From Bacteroidota bacterium (GTDB taxonomy: Bacteria; Bacteroidota; Ignavibacteria; Ignavibacteriales; Melioribacteraceae), in NCBI GenBank assembly GCA_018829545.1, contig JAHJTX010000145.1:1-32424 (forward strand): 32,424 nucleotides of DNA, in the 5' to 3' direction. A program made the position numbers and the translations under genes. The notes beneath the pieces were generated by a model. It ran no database searches. It saw only the letters and a program-made list of their open reading frames with translations, and was not told the origin of the DNA. Shown here piece by piece: positions 7,945 to 15,775 of this stretch; the stretch's first letter is position 1; each line of letters begins with the position of its first letter.

Positions 7945-9298
7945 CTTCTGGACGGTTTATACCATAGGATTTCAGTTTCTTATAGATTGTTGCTCGGTCG
8001 AGGCAGAGAATTTTTGATGCGAGCGAAATATTCCACTTATTCGATTCCACAACATTTATAATATGCTTCTTTTCAACTTCGGCAAGAGAAAGGTTAGAAT
8101 TAAATTGAACTGTACCCATTTGGGAATTTAGAAGAAAATCTTCTTTCATTAATAAATGCTTTTTGGCAACCACCATCGCCCGTTCAATAGAATTTTCAAG
8201 TTCGCGAACATTTCCCATCCACTCGAACTGCAATAGCAAATCCATTGCAAGACTGTCAATGCCGTCAACCATTTTGTTCATTTTCTTTCGGTATTTAGAA
8301 ATAAAATGAATCACAAGATCGGGTATGTCTTCATTTCTTTCTCTCAATGGTTTTAATTGAATTACGTATACGTTTATTCTGTAAAAAAGGTCTTCACGGA
8401 ACAAGCCTTTTTTAACAGCTTCTTCAAGATTACTATTGGTTGCGCAAATTATTCTGAAATCAGATTTTATTGCATCATTTCCTCCCAGCCGCGAAAATTC
8501 TTTAGATTCAATAGCGCGAAGCAAATCGACTTGTGTTTTTGGTTGGATAGCGCCAATTTCATCGAGAAATAATGTGCCGCCGTTTGCAATTTCCAACTTT
8601 CCCTTTCTCTTGTAAAGAGCGCCGGTAAACGAGCCTTTTTCGTGTCCAAACAATTCGCTTTCTAATAGTGTTTCTGAAAATGCGCCGCAATTAACGGAAA
8701 CCATCGGTAAAAATTTTCTATCACTCTGGCAATGGATTGCTTGCGCAACCAATTCTTTGCCCGTTCCGCTTTCGCCTCTAATCATAACTGTAGTGCTTGT
8801 TGGAGCAACTATCGCAATTGATTTTTTAATCTCCTTAATATGAACACTTCCGCCAATTATATCCGGCGGAGGAACAAGTTCTTTTAAACTATCCTTAAGT
8901 TTTATATTCTCAGTTGTAAGTCGTTTTTGTTTTACCGCATTTTTTACAAGATGGCTAAGATAATCGGGATCGAACGGTTTTGTTATGTAATCAAATGCGC
9001 CTTCTTTTAACGCTTGCACGGCAGTTTCAACGGAAGCATAAGCAGTAATCATCATCACTATTGCGTCTTTGTCAATGTCGCGTATTCTTTTGTGGAGTTC
9101 CATTCCATCCATACCGGGCATTTTAATATCAAGGAAGTATATATCCCATCGCGTTGCGTTTATTTTATTAATTGCTTCAACAGCGTTTTTAGCGGTTTCG
9201 GTAAAATACCCGTCTTCTTCGAACCAGCCGAATAGCGATTCACGGACAATCTCGTCGTCATCAACAATTAATATTTTGATTTCATTATTATTCATCAT
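7937..9298 (-). CDS. Sigma-54-dependent response regulator (NtrC/ZraR type)
   Basis: Cytoplasmic transcription activator of sigma-54 promoters. Order: receiver domain (acidic DDDE near the start, phosphoacceptor Asp in YFLDIKMPGMDG, Lys in ITKPF), AAA+ domain with Walker A GESGTGKE, sigma-54 contact loop GSFTGA, Walker B GGTLFLDEIG and arginine-finger region LFREDLFYRINV. The C-terminal Fis-type helix-turn-helix includes WNISLASKILCLDRATIYKK. The contact loop has Ser in place of the usual Ala of GAFTGA, a conservative variant. The first ATG (9298) lies inside the 3' end of the kinase gene; GTG at 9304 is an alternative start. Overlap with both neighbours argues for one transcript and a dedicated kinase-regulator pair. 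Confidence 0.94.
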   Translation of the reverse strand: MMNNNEIKILIVDDDEIVRESLFGWFEEDGYFTETAKNAVEAINKINATRWDIYFLDIKMPGMDGMELHKRIRDIDKDAIVMMITAYASVETAVQALKEGAFDYITKPFDPDYLSHLVKNAVKQKRLTTENIKLKDSLKELVPPPDIIGGSVHIKEIKKSIAIVAPTSTTVMIRGESGTGKELVAQAIHCQSDRKFLPMVSVNCGAFSETLLESELFGHEKGSFTGALYKRKGKLEIANGGTLFLDEIGAIQPKTQVDLLRAIESKEFSRLGGNDAIKSDFRIICATNSNLEEAVKKGLFREDLFYRINVYVIQLKPLRERNEDIPDLVIHFISKYRKKMNKMVDGIDSLAMDLLLQFEWMGNVRELENSIERAMVVAKKHLLMKEDFLLNSQMGTVQFNSNLSLAEVEKKHIINVVESNKWNISLASKILCLDRATIYKKLKSYGINRPEDA

Positions 9299-10898
9299 TC
9301 TCACTCATTATTTTTTCTAGAGGCAGCTTTATCTTAAATGTAGTTCCCTTATTTATTTCGGAATCTACAATTATTTCTCCGTGATGCTTTTTTACTATTC
9401 CATAGACCGTTGCTAAGCCCAAACCCACACCTTTCACTTCTTTCTTAGTAGTAAAAAACGGTTCAAAAATGCTTTTTTTGATTTCGTCCGACATACCTCT
9501 GCCGTTATCTTGAACAATAATTTCCGCTTTTTTTTCGTTTGGGCGATAACGAGTTTCCACTTTCAGTATCCCTTCAGAATCCATAGCTTCGATAGCGTTT
9601 AAGTAAATTGCAAGCAGCGATTGTTTGATTAAATTCTGATCCAGATAAACTTCGGGCATCATCCTATCGAATACTTTTTGAACTCGGATATTATGTAAGT
9701 GGAGATGGTGATCAATGAGCTGGAGCGAAGAGTCAATTACATTGTTTAGGTCATTTTTGTGTATTTCAATATCGTGTTTGCGCGAAAAAAGGAGCAAGTT
9801 CTTAATTATGTTTCCGCATCTATCGCTTTCGGTTTCAATCATTTCTAAGTTCTTAAGAATTGTCTCAATATCCTTCTCTGTTGTATTTTCCTTCCTAAGT
9901 TTCCTTTGAATCAATTTGCTGTAGGTTAGTATTCCGGCCAAAGGATTGTTGATCTCATGCGCAACTGTTGCAGAGAGTTTACCGAGCGATGCCATTTTTT
10001 CTATTTGTAAGATTCGCTCTTGAGTTTTTTTCAATTCCTCTGTTTTTTCATGAACTCTATTTTCTAGTTCAATAGACCAATTCGTTATTTCATGTTTCGC
10101 TGCTTTCAAATCCTCAGTCATTTTATTGAATGAGTGCGATAACTGACCAATTTCATCGTTAGAGTACATTTTAATATTATAATCCAAATTTCCGGACGAA
10201 ATCGCCTTTGTGGCTTTGGTAAGTCTCTTAACAGGAATATGAACGAATACCCAAAGAAAGCCGCCGACCAGCAAAGCTAAAATCAATGTAATCGATATAT
10301 TGTTTGAAATCATTAGGGAAGTTTCTTCTTCCAATATTTGATCCGTTTCCTTTAATGATAAAATTACATCAAGCGTACCAAGAAGACTTTCATTTTTATC
10401 GTGGTAGTGACAATCGGAGTTATAGCAGCTCTCATTATTTTTTATTGCGCCGACAACACCCAGTAATCTGTATCCTTTCTGTGAATTATAAATTCTTTTT
10501 CTTTCCGATGTAATAGGTTCTTTAATTACATCGTCTTCGCTTTTATGGCACATAAAACATGCTTCGTTGTGCATGTCGACCGTTCTATTTATTTCTTCGG
10601 CGGCTGATGAAAAAATAATTTTACCTTTTTTATTGTAGATCCTTATCTTCTCAATGGCTCCTTGAGATGCGACGCTTTCAATTAGCTTATACGCTTCTTT
10701 CTTTGTATCGGAAATCATTGCCTGTGAGAGTACCCCTTGAATTAATGAACATGCTCGCATCCCCCAAGAAACCACCATCTCTTCGTAATTTTCGCGTTGA
10801 GTTTTTATTTGCAGATATGATTCGATGAATGTAAAGACAGACAAGACGAAGATTATTAGTATAAATAATCTAAAACTTATTAATTTTAGCGCCCGCAT
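9288..10898 (-). CDS. Membrane histidine kinase with periplasmic c-type haem motifs
   Basis: Sensor kinase of the pair with the downstream regulator. From ATG 10898 ([20 protein letters not shown]) the order is: membrane segment about residues 8-28; periplasmic domain with CFMCH (114-118, a CxxCH haem site) and CYNSDCH (158-164, a CX4CH site as in cytochrome c3 types); second membrane segment ([15 protein letters not shown]); HAMP; coiled coil; HisKA with phospho-acceptor in [13 protein letters not shown]; HATPase with N box [13 protein letters not shown] and GLGLATVYG. An upstream in-frame start at 10985 exists but would add a poor N-terminus. The haem motifs suggest sensing of redox state, O2/NO, or electrons from the upstream HybAB-like module; covalent haem is inferred from the motifs. 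Confidence 0.9.
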   Translation of the reverse strand: MRALKLISFRLFILIIFVLSVFTFIESYLQIKTQRENYEEMVVSWGMRACSLIQGVLSQAMISDTKKEAYKLIESVASQGAIEKIRIYNKKGKIIFSSAAEEINRTVDMHNEACFMCHKSEDDVIKEPITSERKRIYNSQKGYRLLGVVGAIKNNESCYNSDCHYHDKNESLLGTLDVILSLKETDQILEEETSLMISNNISITLILALLVGGFLWVFVHIPVKRLTKATKAISSGNLDYNIKMYSNDEIGQLSHSFNKMTEDLKAAKHEITNWSIELENRVHEKTEELKKTQERILQIEKMASLGKLSATVAHEINNPLAGILTYSKLIQRKLRKENTTEKDIETILKNLEMIETESDRCGNIIKNLLLFSRKHDIEIHKNDLNNVIDSSLQLIDHHLHLHNIRVQKVFDRMMPEVYLDQNLIKQSLLAIYLNAIEAMDSEGILKVETRYRPNEKKAEIIVQDNGRGMSDEIKKSIFEPFFTTKKEVKGVGLGLATVYGIVKKHHGEIIVDSEINKGTTFKIKLPLEKIMSENDE

Positions 10899-11049
10899 AG
10901 TGATCCATCCATTTCTTATAAGTCTTATTATCGCAACCGGCATAAAGAATGGCTGCAATAAAAAGTGAAGAGAATAGCACTGCATAAAATAAATTATTTA
11001 TTATACTTTAGCTATTCTCTTCTTAAAACTGTTGAAAAATTAGAGTACC

Positions 11050-11751
11050 TTATTTTGTTAAAAGAAACTCTTTAGCAAGTTCATCCCAATTTTCGGGCGA
11101 TATCTCTTTTGAGAATCCGTCTTTTAATTGACCTCCATCTTGCAGAGCAAACCCTAAATCACCCGTCGTTAAACGACTCAATTTATGCGAGACCTCTTCC
11201 ATCCATGCTTTTGCCAGATCGCCGGAAAGCAGATTTACCAAATTAGCTTTTAGCTTAGGAACTCTTACTTTGAACAGCCATGAATCACTTTCATCAGTTC
11301 TTCTGCTGAATAAATCAGGATTATCAACTGCATCCTGGTTAATCTCAACGACTTCACCATTAACAGGAGTAAGTAAATCAATTCGTTTGCCGTCAATCTC
11401 CATGCTCATTCCCATTTCCCCTTGAGCAATATTTTCACCAAGTCTGGGCAAATTTATTTTATTGGGAGTTCCAAGTAGTTTGCTGGCAAAATCGTCAATT
11501 CCAATACTTACAACGTTTCCGCTTTCAACCTTAACCCAGCAATGCCCTGGGTGATAAAAATAATTTTCCAAAATCTGGAACCAGTTGATAAGTGTGGATT
11601 CTATTGCAGCCGGAATTGAAACTCTAGCTGTTAATCTTGCCGGTTTTTCCAGATACCGGAAAAACATAACAAAGCTTATAAGAAACATAATTACCAGCAC
11701 ATATTCTATCCCTTTTGTTGAAAACAAATCATAAAAATAATTGCTTTCCAT
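11050..11751 (-). CDS. Membrane-anchored GcvH-like protein lacking the canonical lipoyl-lysine (copy 1)
   Basis: One N-terminal membrane segment (about residues 15-31) is followed by a GcvH-fold domain (about 66-150). That domain runs HPGHCWVKVESGNVVSIGID, then LPRLGENIAQGE, then LTPVNGEVVEIN and DSWLFKVRV, all matching glycine cleavage H protein. H proteins have ESVK eight residues before the conserved Pro; here that lysine position is Gly121, with a Lys only at the next position. Classical lipoylation is therefore doubtful. The start is the second ATG (11751): AAGGAG lies 6 nt before it, whereas it touches the first ATG at 11757. No other glycine cleavage genes are near. Its place directly after the HybB-like gene suggests a subunit or assembly role in that complex; exact role unknown. 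Confidence 0.8.
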   Translation of the reverse strand: MESNYFYDLFSTKGIEYVLVIMFLISFVMFFRYLEKPARLTARVSIPAAIESTLINWFQILENYFYHPGHCWVKVESGNVVSIGIDDFASKLLGTPNKINLPRLGENIAQGEMGMSMEIDGKRIDLLTPVNGEVVEINQDAVDNPDLFSRRTDESDSWLFKVRVPKLKANLVNLLSGDLAKAWMEEVSHKLSRLTTGDLGFALQDGGQLKDGFSKEISPENWDELAKEFLLTK

Positions 11752-11783
11752 TTTCATCTCCTTAAAATTTATTTGTCAATTAA

Positions 11784-13004
11784 CTAATGCTTTTCATTTT
11801 TCACCCATACAGGCGAATCACTTAAAATTGGCATACGGTGTATAATCCAGCGCAAAACTAAAATTTCCAGGAATATGATCGCCAATGTTATTTCAATTTC
11901 CATCCATGATGGGAAATACCTATCGGCTGCATACCACTTGAATGCAATTACAGACACATTCAGTCTATTCAGAATAATTCCCAGCATTGTAATAATGCCT
12001 CCAATTTTAACCCATAATTCATTTCTGTACCGGAATGCCTGCGTAAATATTACGCAAGGCAGCGCTACAAAACCGATCATTTCCACCAGCCATAAAACTC
12101 CCATTTGTGAATTTAAGTGCACCCAATGTTCGCCGTGAATAAATAATAGGAGCTTCAAGAAAAGGTAAACATAAAGTACAACAGCGCAGATTTTTGCCAA
12201 GCCGAATAAAATTGAGTTATGAGATTTGCTTACCTCATCGCTCATTCGGTTTTTAAATACTTTGTGGCTGATGCTTCCCTCAACAATCACCATGGAAAGT
12301 CCTGCAAAAATGCTTGACACAAAGAATAAAATTGGAATAAATTCTGAGTACCACAAAGGATGAATTTTATTTTTTGCCATTAGAAAAAGCGCGCCTAAAC
12401 CGGATTGGTGAAGCGTGGAAAGCGTAATGCCAAGTATCACGGCTCCTAATGTCAGTCCGTGTAAATATTTTCTTACCTTTCTCCATCCGAGCCATTCGGC
12501 AAACGCAGGGGAAATCTCCACCAATTCGGTTAGCATGTAAAGCATAAAATGCCAGGCAACCAAAAACATTACAGAGCTAACTCCGAATGAATTGCCAATT
12601 ATAGGATTTATCACATTCCAGGGTTTACCTAAATCAAGTAAGAGAGCGCCCGCATAAAAGACATAAGCCAAAAAACCATTTAATACGGTTACGCGGATTA
12701 TTGGTTTGTATTTTTTATCGCCGAGGATGTAGACAATAAAGCAAAGTGAATACGCTCCACCGGCAAAAGCGACTCCGGTAATTACGTCAAAGCCAATCCA
12801 AATTCCCCATGGATATTCCTGAGATAAATTTGTTACAGCGCCCAATCCTTTTACAAAGCGTAAAACAATCAATACCGCCCCAATTGCAATAATAATGAAT
12901 GCTATTACATTGAAATGAGTAATAATTTTGCTTTTCGGTTTAAGCTCACTCAAAATGAATTTGTAAGTGGATTTAATATTAATGCCCAGTTCATTGCTAC
13001 TCAT
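11784..13004 (-). CDS. HybB/NrfD-family membrane quinone-reactive subunit
   Basis: Polytopic inner-membrane subunit that in related complexes (HybB, NrfD, PsrC, HmcC) exchanges electrons with menaquinone. About 406 aa with about ten hydrophobic segments. Typical family stretches are YPWGIWIGFDVITGVAFAGG near the N-terminus, LLLDLGKPWNVINP and LSTLHQSGLGALFL. The ATG at 13004 is preceded by a near-perfect AGGAGG, so it is preferred to the in-frame start at 13022. It overlaps the 3' end of the HybA-like gene by 8 nt. No hydrogenase or cytochrome catalytic subunit is encoded in this window, so the electron partner is unknown. Confidence 0.9.
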   Translation of the reverse strand: MSSNELGINIKSTYKFILSELKPKSKIITHFNVIAFIIIAIGAVLIVLRFVKGLGAVTNLSQEYPWGIWIGFDVITGVAFAGGAYSLCFIVYILGDKKYKPIIRVTVLNGFLAYVFYAGALLLDLGKPWNVINPIIGNSFGVSSVMFLVAWHFMLYMLTELVEISPAFAEWLGWRKVRKYLHGLTLGAVILGITLSTLHQSGLGALFLMAKNKIHPLWYSEFIPILFFVSSIFAGLSMVIVEGSISHKVFKNRMSDEVSKSHNSILFGLAKICAVVLYVYLFLKLLLFIHGEHWVHLNSQMGVLWLVEMIGFVALPCVIFTQAFRYRNELWVKIGGIITMLGIILNRLNVSVIAFKWYAADRYFPSWMEIEITLAIIFLEILVLRWIIHRMPILSDSPVWVKNEKH

Positions 13005-13863
13005 TTTCAACCTCCTCTGCATTATTAACTTTTCCCTTCATCGCATTCCTCATTGCAAGCAGAAATGGCGGCCAAAGGATTATTACTAATGGCACACTAT
13101 AGAGAAATCCGGTAGTTAATTCGGGATACGCATCGTTGCCAAGATTTGTTCTAAAGTTAATTTCTTCAAACGGAACAGAAGAAAGGTAAAGCACACAAGT
13201 TCCTCCGGCTTCATGTTCACCGTAGATATGATTTACGTAATCGTCCGGTGATTCAGCAATTCTTCTTTTAGCTTCAGTCAGCAGTTCTGTGCGCTTTCCA
13301 AAAATAATTGCTTCACTTGGGCAGTTTTCAACGCATGCGGGCAGTCCTCCTTTTTGTTGTCTTTCAAAACACATTGTGCATTTAACAATTTTTGGATTTG
13401 CGCTATGGTACTCAAATTTTGGTACGTCAAACGGACACGATAACATACAAAAACGGCATCCCATGCATTTGTCTTCGCGCCAGATTACAGGACCTTCTTT
13501 AGTTTTAAGCATGGCTTTGGTTAAACAAGCCGAAGCACAAGCTGGTTGGCTGCAGTGCATACATTGTTTCTTTACGTAAATCTCATTCTCTTCATTTTCA
13601 TAAAGATTAATTAGTGTGAGTTGATCTGTTGAAGTATCTCTTTCCTTTTCTAAATCCGAATCATTCATTTCAAATTCCTGCATTCCGTTAGCTTCTAAGC
13701 AAACTTCCTCGCAAGTTCTGCACCCCGTGCAGAGCGTAGTATCAATAAGAATTGCATTAAACTCTTCTCCGGGCGATGATTTACTTTCGGCTCCTTTTGT
13801 GATAGTAGGAAGAGTAGACAATCCGATCGCTCCGAGTGTTTTTACGAATGTTCTTCGTTCCAT
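12997..13863 (-). CDS. Tat-exported HybA-like 4x[4Fe-4S] ferredoxin subunit
   Basis: Periplasmic electron-transfer subunit. The 288 aa start with a twin-arginine signal (MERRTFVKTLGAIGLSTLP). Four Cys clusters follow: CTGCRTCEEVC, CMHCSQPACASAC, CMGCRFCMLSC and CTMCFERQQKGGLPACVENC, enough for four [4Fe-4S] centres as in HybA/DmsB/NrfC. Near the C-terminus a hydrophobic stretch (VPLVIILWPPFLLAM) should anchor it in the membrane, as in HybA. It lies 51 nt after the first gene and overlaps the HybB-like gene. Known HybAB relay electrons from a periplasmic partner to menaquinone; direction and partner here are open. Confidence 0.92.
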   Translation of the reverse strand: MERRTFVKTLGAIGLSTLPTITKGAESKSSPGEEFNAILIDTTLCTGCRTCEEVCLEANGMQEFEMNDSDLEKERDTSTDQLTLINLYENEENEIYVKKQCMHCSQPACASACLTKAMLKTKEGPVIWREDKCMGCRFCMLSCPFDVPKFEYHSANPKIVKCTMCFERQQKGGLPACVENCPSEAIIFGKRTELLTEAKRRIAESPDDYVNHIYGEHEAGGTCVLYLSSVPFEEINFRTNLGNDAYPELTTGFLYSVPLVIILWPPFLLAMRNAMKGKVNNAEEVENE

Positions 13864-13914
13864 ATTCTTTTCCCTATAAACTTGATAATAATTCAGTTGG
13901 TTTTTCTGATCTAT

Positions 13915-14604
13915 TTATAATTGATTGTGATGGTTTTCGTTTACGTGTGGAAAAAACTTTTGTATAAATATTTTCCAGTTTTCTTCGGGCATACTTTTCA
14001 TGTATGAAGGTTCAATTTGCCCTCCGTCATTAAGGCAATGTTCGTGTTGTGCAAATGCCAGGAAGTCATCCATTAGAGCATTGTTCATCATTGAAGCCTG
14101 TTGAAAATTCATTAAATTTTTCTTTTCATTTTCTATGTTGGATGGTTTTATTTTCAGTATCCAAGATTTTTCTACATCATTTGAGGCTAAAGGCAATCCG
14201 GCATTGCATGCGGCGTTCACTTCAACAACTTCTCCCGTAACTGGCGATAGCTGAGAAATTTTGTGTCCGTTGATTTTAACATCCCAGATTTTTGAACCTT
14301 GAGTTATTGACGAGCCCACTCTTGGTAAACTCTGAATCCTTACATCAAAATTAAAGAGCTTAGAAATGAATTTGTCAAAGCCAAGGTATGCTTCGTATTC
14401 TTTTGCAGGCAAAACCCATGAATGACTTAAATGAAAGTATCGACTCTTTTCACCACCTACAGGAAGTAAGGCTTTTTCCGGAGAAAGAAAAATTGGATTT
14501 TGTTTTTGCCGAAAGGATATTTTCTCCTCTCTATCCTCCCTTTTAAGGAGCAGGTTAAGAATGACGAAAAATAATATTGTTATTATTACTAATGCAGCGA
14601 CCAT
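13915..14604 (-). CDS. Membrane-anchored GcvH-like protein lacking the canonical lipoyl-lysine (copy 2, first gene of operon)
   Basis: Same plan as the protein at 11050: one N-terminal membrane helix (MVAALVIITILFFVILNLLL) then a GcvH-like domain with LSHSWVLPAKEYEAYLGFDK, LPRVGSSITQGSKIW, LSPVTGEVVEVNA and KSWILKIKP. The position of the lipoyl-lysine, eight before the conserved Pro, is Gly113, with His114 next and Lys115 after it. The C-terminus (SMPEENWKIFIQKFFP) matches the tail of the other copy (SPENWDELAKEFLL), so the two are paralogues. ATG 14604 is chosen because GGGAG lies 8 nt upstream; an ATG at 14619 overlaps that site's leader. Role unknown; the pairing around HybA/HybB genes suggests a structural part of that complex. 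Confidence 0.78.
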   Translation of the reverse strand: MVAALVIITILFFVILNLLLKREDREEKISFRQKQNPIFLSPEKALLPVGGEKSRYFHLSHSWVLPAKEYEAYLGFDKFISKLFNFDVRIQSLPRVGSSITQGSKIWDVKINGHKISQLSPVTGEVVEVNAACNAGLPLASNDVEKSWILKIKPSNIENEKKNLMNFQQASMMNNALMDDFLAFAQHEHCLNDGGQIEPSYMKSMPEENWKIFIQKFFPHVNENHHNQL

Positions 14605-14638
14605 CGAATAATCTCCCATTATGTGTTTATGGTATTAT

Positions 14639-14654
14639 CCCAAATAATATGCCA
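14639..14654 (-). promoter_or_regulatory. Possible sigma-54 (-24/-12) promoter for the GcvH-like/HybAB operon
   Basis: On the minus strand TGGCAT-ATTAT-TTGGG resembles TGGCAC-N5-TTGCA, with GG in place of the -12 GC. It lies about 35 nt before the chosen first start codon. The operon itself encodes a sigma-54 activator, which makes autoregulation plausible. The imperfect -12 element keeps this tentative. Confidence 0.35.
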
Positions 14655-14699
14655 TAATAGATGAGTTCGAAAATGAGCTAAAAAGAAGCTTTTGAGGTA

Positions 14700-14738
14700 A
14701 AAAAAAGAAATGTTTAGCGGCGAGGGCGTGTCGCTAAA
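14700..14738 (-). terminator. Hairpin with T-tract upstream of the operon
   Basis: On the minus strand TTTAGCG and CGCTAAA (14713-14738) form a stem closing a GC-rich loop, followed after a few bases by TTTCTTTTTTTT. It looks like an intrinsic terminator for whatever once lay at 14763 and above. It would insulate the operon, or act as a leader attenuator. Confidence 0.55.
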
Positions 14739-14762
14739 TTCAACAAACGAAATTTATGTTGC

Positions 14763-14876
14763 TTAAAACGTTTTCTCAAAAGAAGTTACGAATGCAGCAA
14801 CATTCAACATGCTGCCGGTATAATCAACAGCGCCGATATTGGTATTGTCAATAAGAACGAGACAAAAATTTATTTT
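14763..14876 (-). other. Short coding-like relic
   Basis: A minus-strand frame between stops reads NFCLVLIDNTNIGAVDYTGS followed by MLNVAAFVTSFEKTF and a stop, 25 nt before the terminator-like hairpin. The composition looks protein-like, but there is no proper start or upstream continuation. It may be the 3' end of a decayed gene. Not recognised. Confidence 0.3.
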
Positions 14877-15158
14877 TCACAAAAACCGTATTTATAATAT
14901 CCGGCTTATTGATCCAGATATAATCCAGTCATTTAGTTTTCGGCAATCATAACAATCTGAACTACACAACCCTGATAAACCGGAAAAGCCAAAATCCAAA
15001 TTTCAAAACCTGTCCCGATTATTTTGCCGGGATAAATCACAATCTTCAATAAACAATCACAAATCCCACTAATCCGGAAAAACCAAGAAACAAAAAACAA
15101 ATAACAAATAACAAATAACAAATAACAAATAAATCACAATATTCAATCACCAATCCCC
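14877..15158. repeat. Intergenic low-complexity repeat DNA with a 7-bp tandem array
   Basis: AT-rich DNA of the dispersed type, with phrases such as AATCCGGAAAAACCAAG and AAACCGGAAAAGCCAAAATC. Positions 15097-15131 hold five head-to-tail copies of ACAAATA. A 62-codon minus frame (14933-15121) covers this DNA but is probably not a gene. No promoter or RNA gene was recognised. Confidence 0.5.
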
Positions 15159-15285
15159 CTAGTAGGTTGTCCGAGAACTGCGTAATTTCATTCTCCAACG
15201 GTTTTAACCGTTGGTTTATAAGCTAAAAACGCACTTTTTGTTATCCGTTTTAACGGATTTCCTAGTTCTCGGACAACCTCCTAGT
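15159..15285. mobile_element. Miniature inverted-repeat (MITE-like) element, copy 2, about 120 bp
   Basis: AGGTTGTCCGAGAACT (15164-15179) and AGTTCTCGGACAACCT (15264-15279) are perfect 16-bp inverted ends. CTAGT occurs on both flanks (15159-15163 and 15281-15285), which may be a target duplication. Inside are two hairpins: CCAACGGTT-TT-AACCGTTGG (15195-15214) and ATCCGTT-TT-AACGGAT (15243-15258). No transposase is encoded. It sits inside low-complexity DNA and shares CCGTTTTAACGG with copy 1. Confidence 0.7.
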
Positions 15286-15529
15286 GTTTTTAACATTGTT
15301 ATTTGCTATTTGGAATTTATTTGAATTTTGTTCTTTGCCATTTGTTATTTTCTGCCATAAAAAACAAGAAAACCAGAACTAAGTCACTACATTTTTCCCT
15401 TTGAAAAATAACTAAAGGAAAAAATGAATAATGAATTTCGAACAATGAAGTTGAAATACAGATTGCTTTCACTTCGATATTCATTATTCCTTGTTCAATA
15501 TTCGATATTCAATTATCGTTAACATGTTA
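15286..15529. repeat. Intergenic inverted-repeat DNA
   Basis: AT-rich spacer with GAATAATGAAT (15426-15436) and ATTCATTATTC (15479-15489) as inverted arms, plus TATTTG-rich DNA that mirrors the ACAAATA array on the other side of the miniature element. No gene seen. Confidence 0.45.
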
Positions 15530-15772
15530 TCAATAGTGATTCTCTAAGAGCCTAATAAATATCTTTTTCATCCTTTCTAATCCTTCCTCAATTATGTTTA
15601 CAGAGGTTGTAGAAAAAGAGAACCGCACATTATCAATAAAATATTTCCCAAAGCAAGAACCATAAACAGAAGCTATACCTTCTTTCAGAAGATTATAAAT
15701 GTAAAGTTTTCGCTCCTCGGTGCTAAGGTTGTCGGGAATAAAAGCGGAGAAGTCCGGAAAGAAATAAAACTG
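15530..15772 (-). pseudogene. 3' remnant of a class I aminotransferase gene
   Basis: Directly after the ppx stop, the same frame runs 80 codons to a TGA at 15530. It reads QFYFFPDFSAFIPDNLSTEE, then YNLLKEGIASVYGSCFGKYF, then NVRFSFSTTSVNIIEEGLER. This is the usual end of fold-type I aspartate/aromatic aminotransferases, whose RFSF contains the substrate-carboxylate-binding Arg. All earlier domains, including the PLP lysine, are missing and there is no start codon. A deletion or rearrangement probably joined ppx to the tail of this gene. Confidence 0.75.
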
Positions 15773-15775
15773 AGA

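Noticed and set aside
11875-12138. Forward 87-codon frame opposite the HybB-like gene
   Set aside because: It is antisense to a strongly conserved membrane protein and shows no independent signal.
14933-15121. 62-codon minus-strand frame in the intergenic region
   Set aside because: It lies in low-complexity repeat DNA with the ACAAATA array, starts in the repeat and has no ribosome site; its apparent hydrophobic protein is a by-product of AT-rich repeats.
15097-15131. Possible CRISPR-like array
   Set aside because: Units are only 7 bp, with no spacers and no cas genes nearby; it is a simple tandem repeat.
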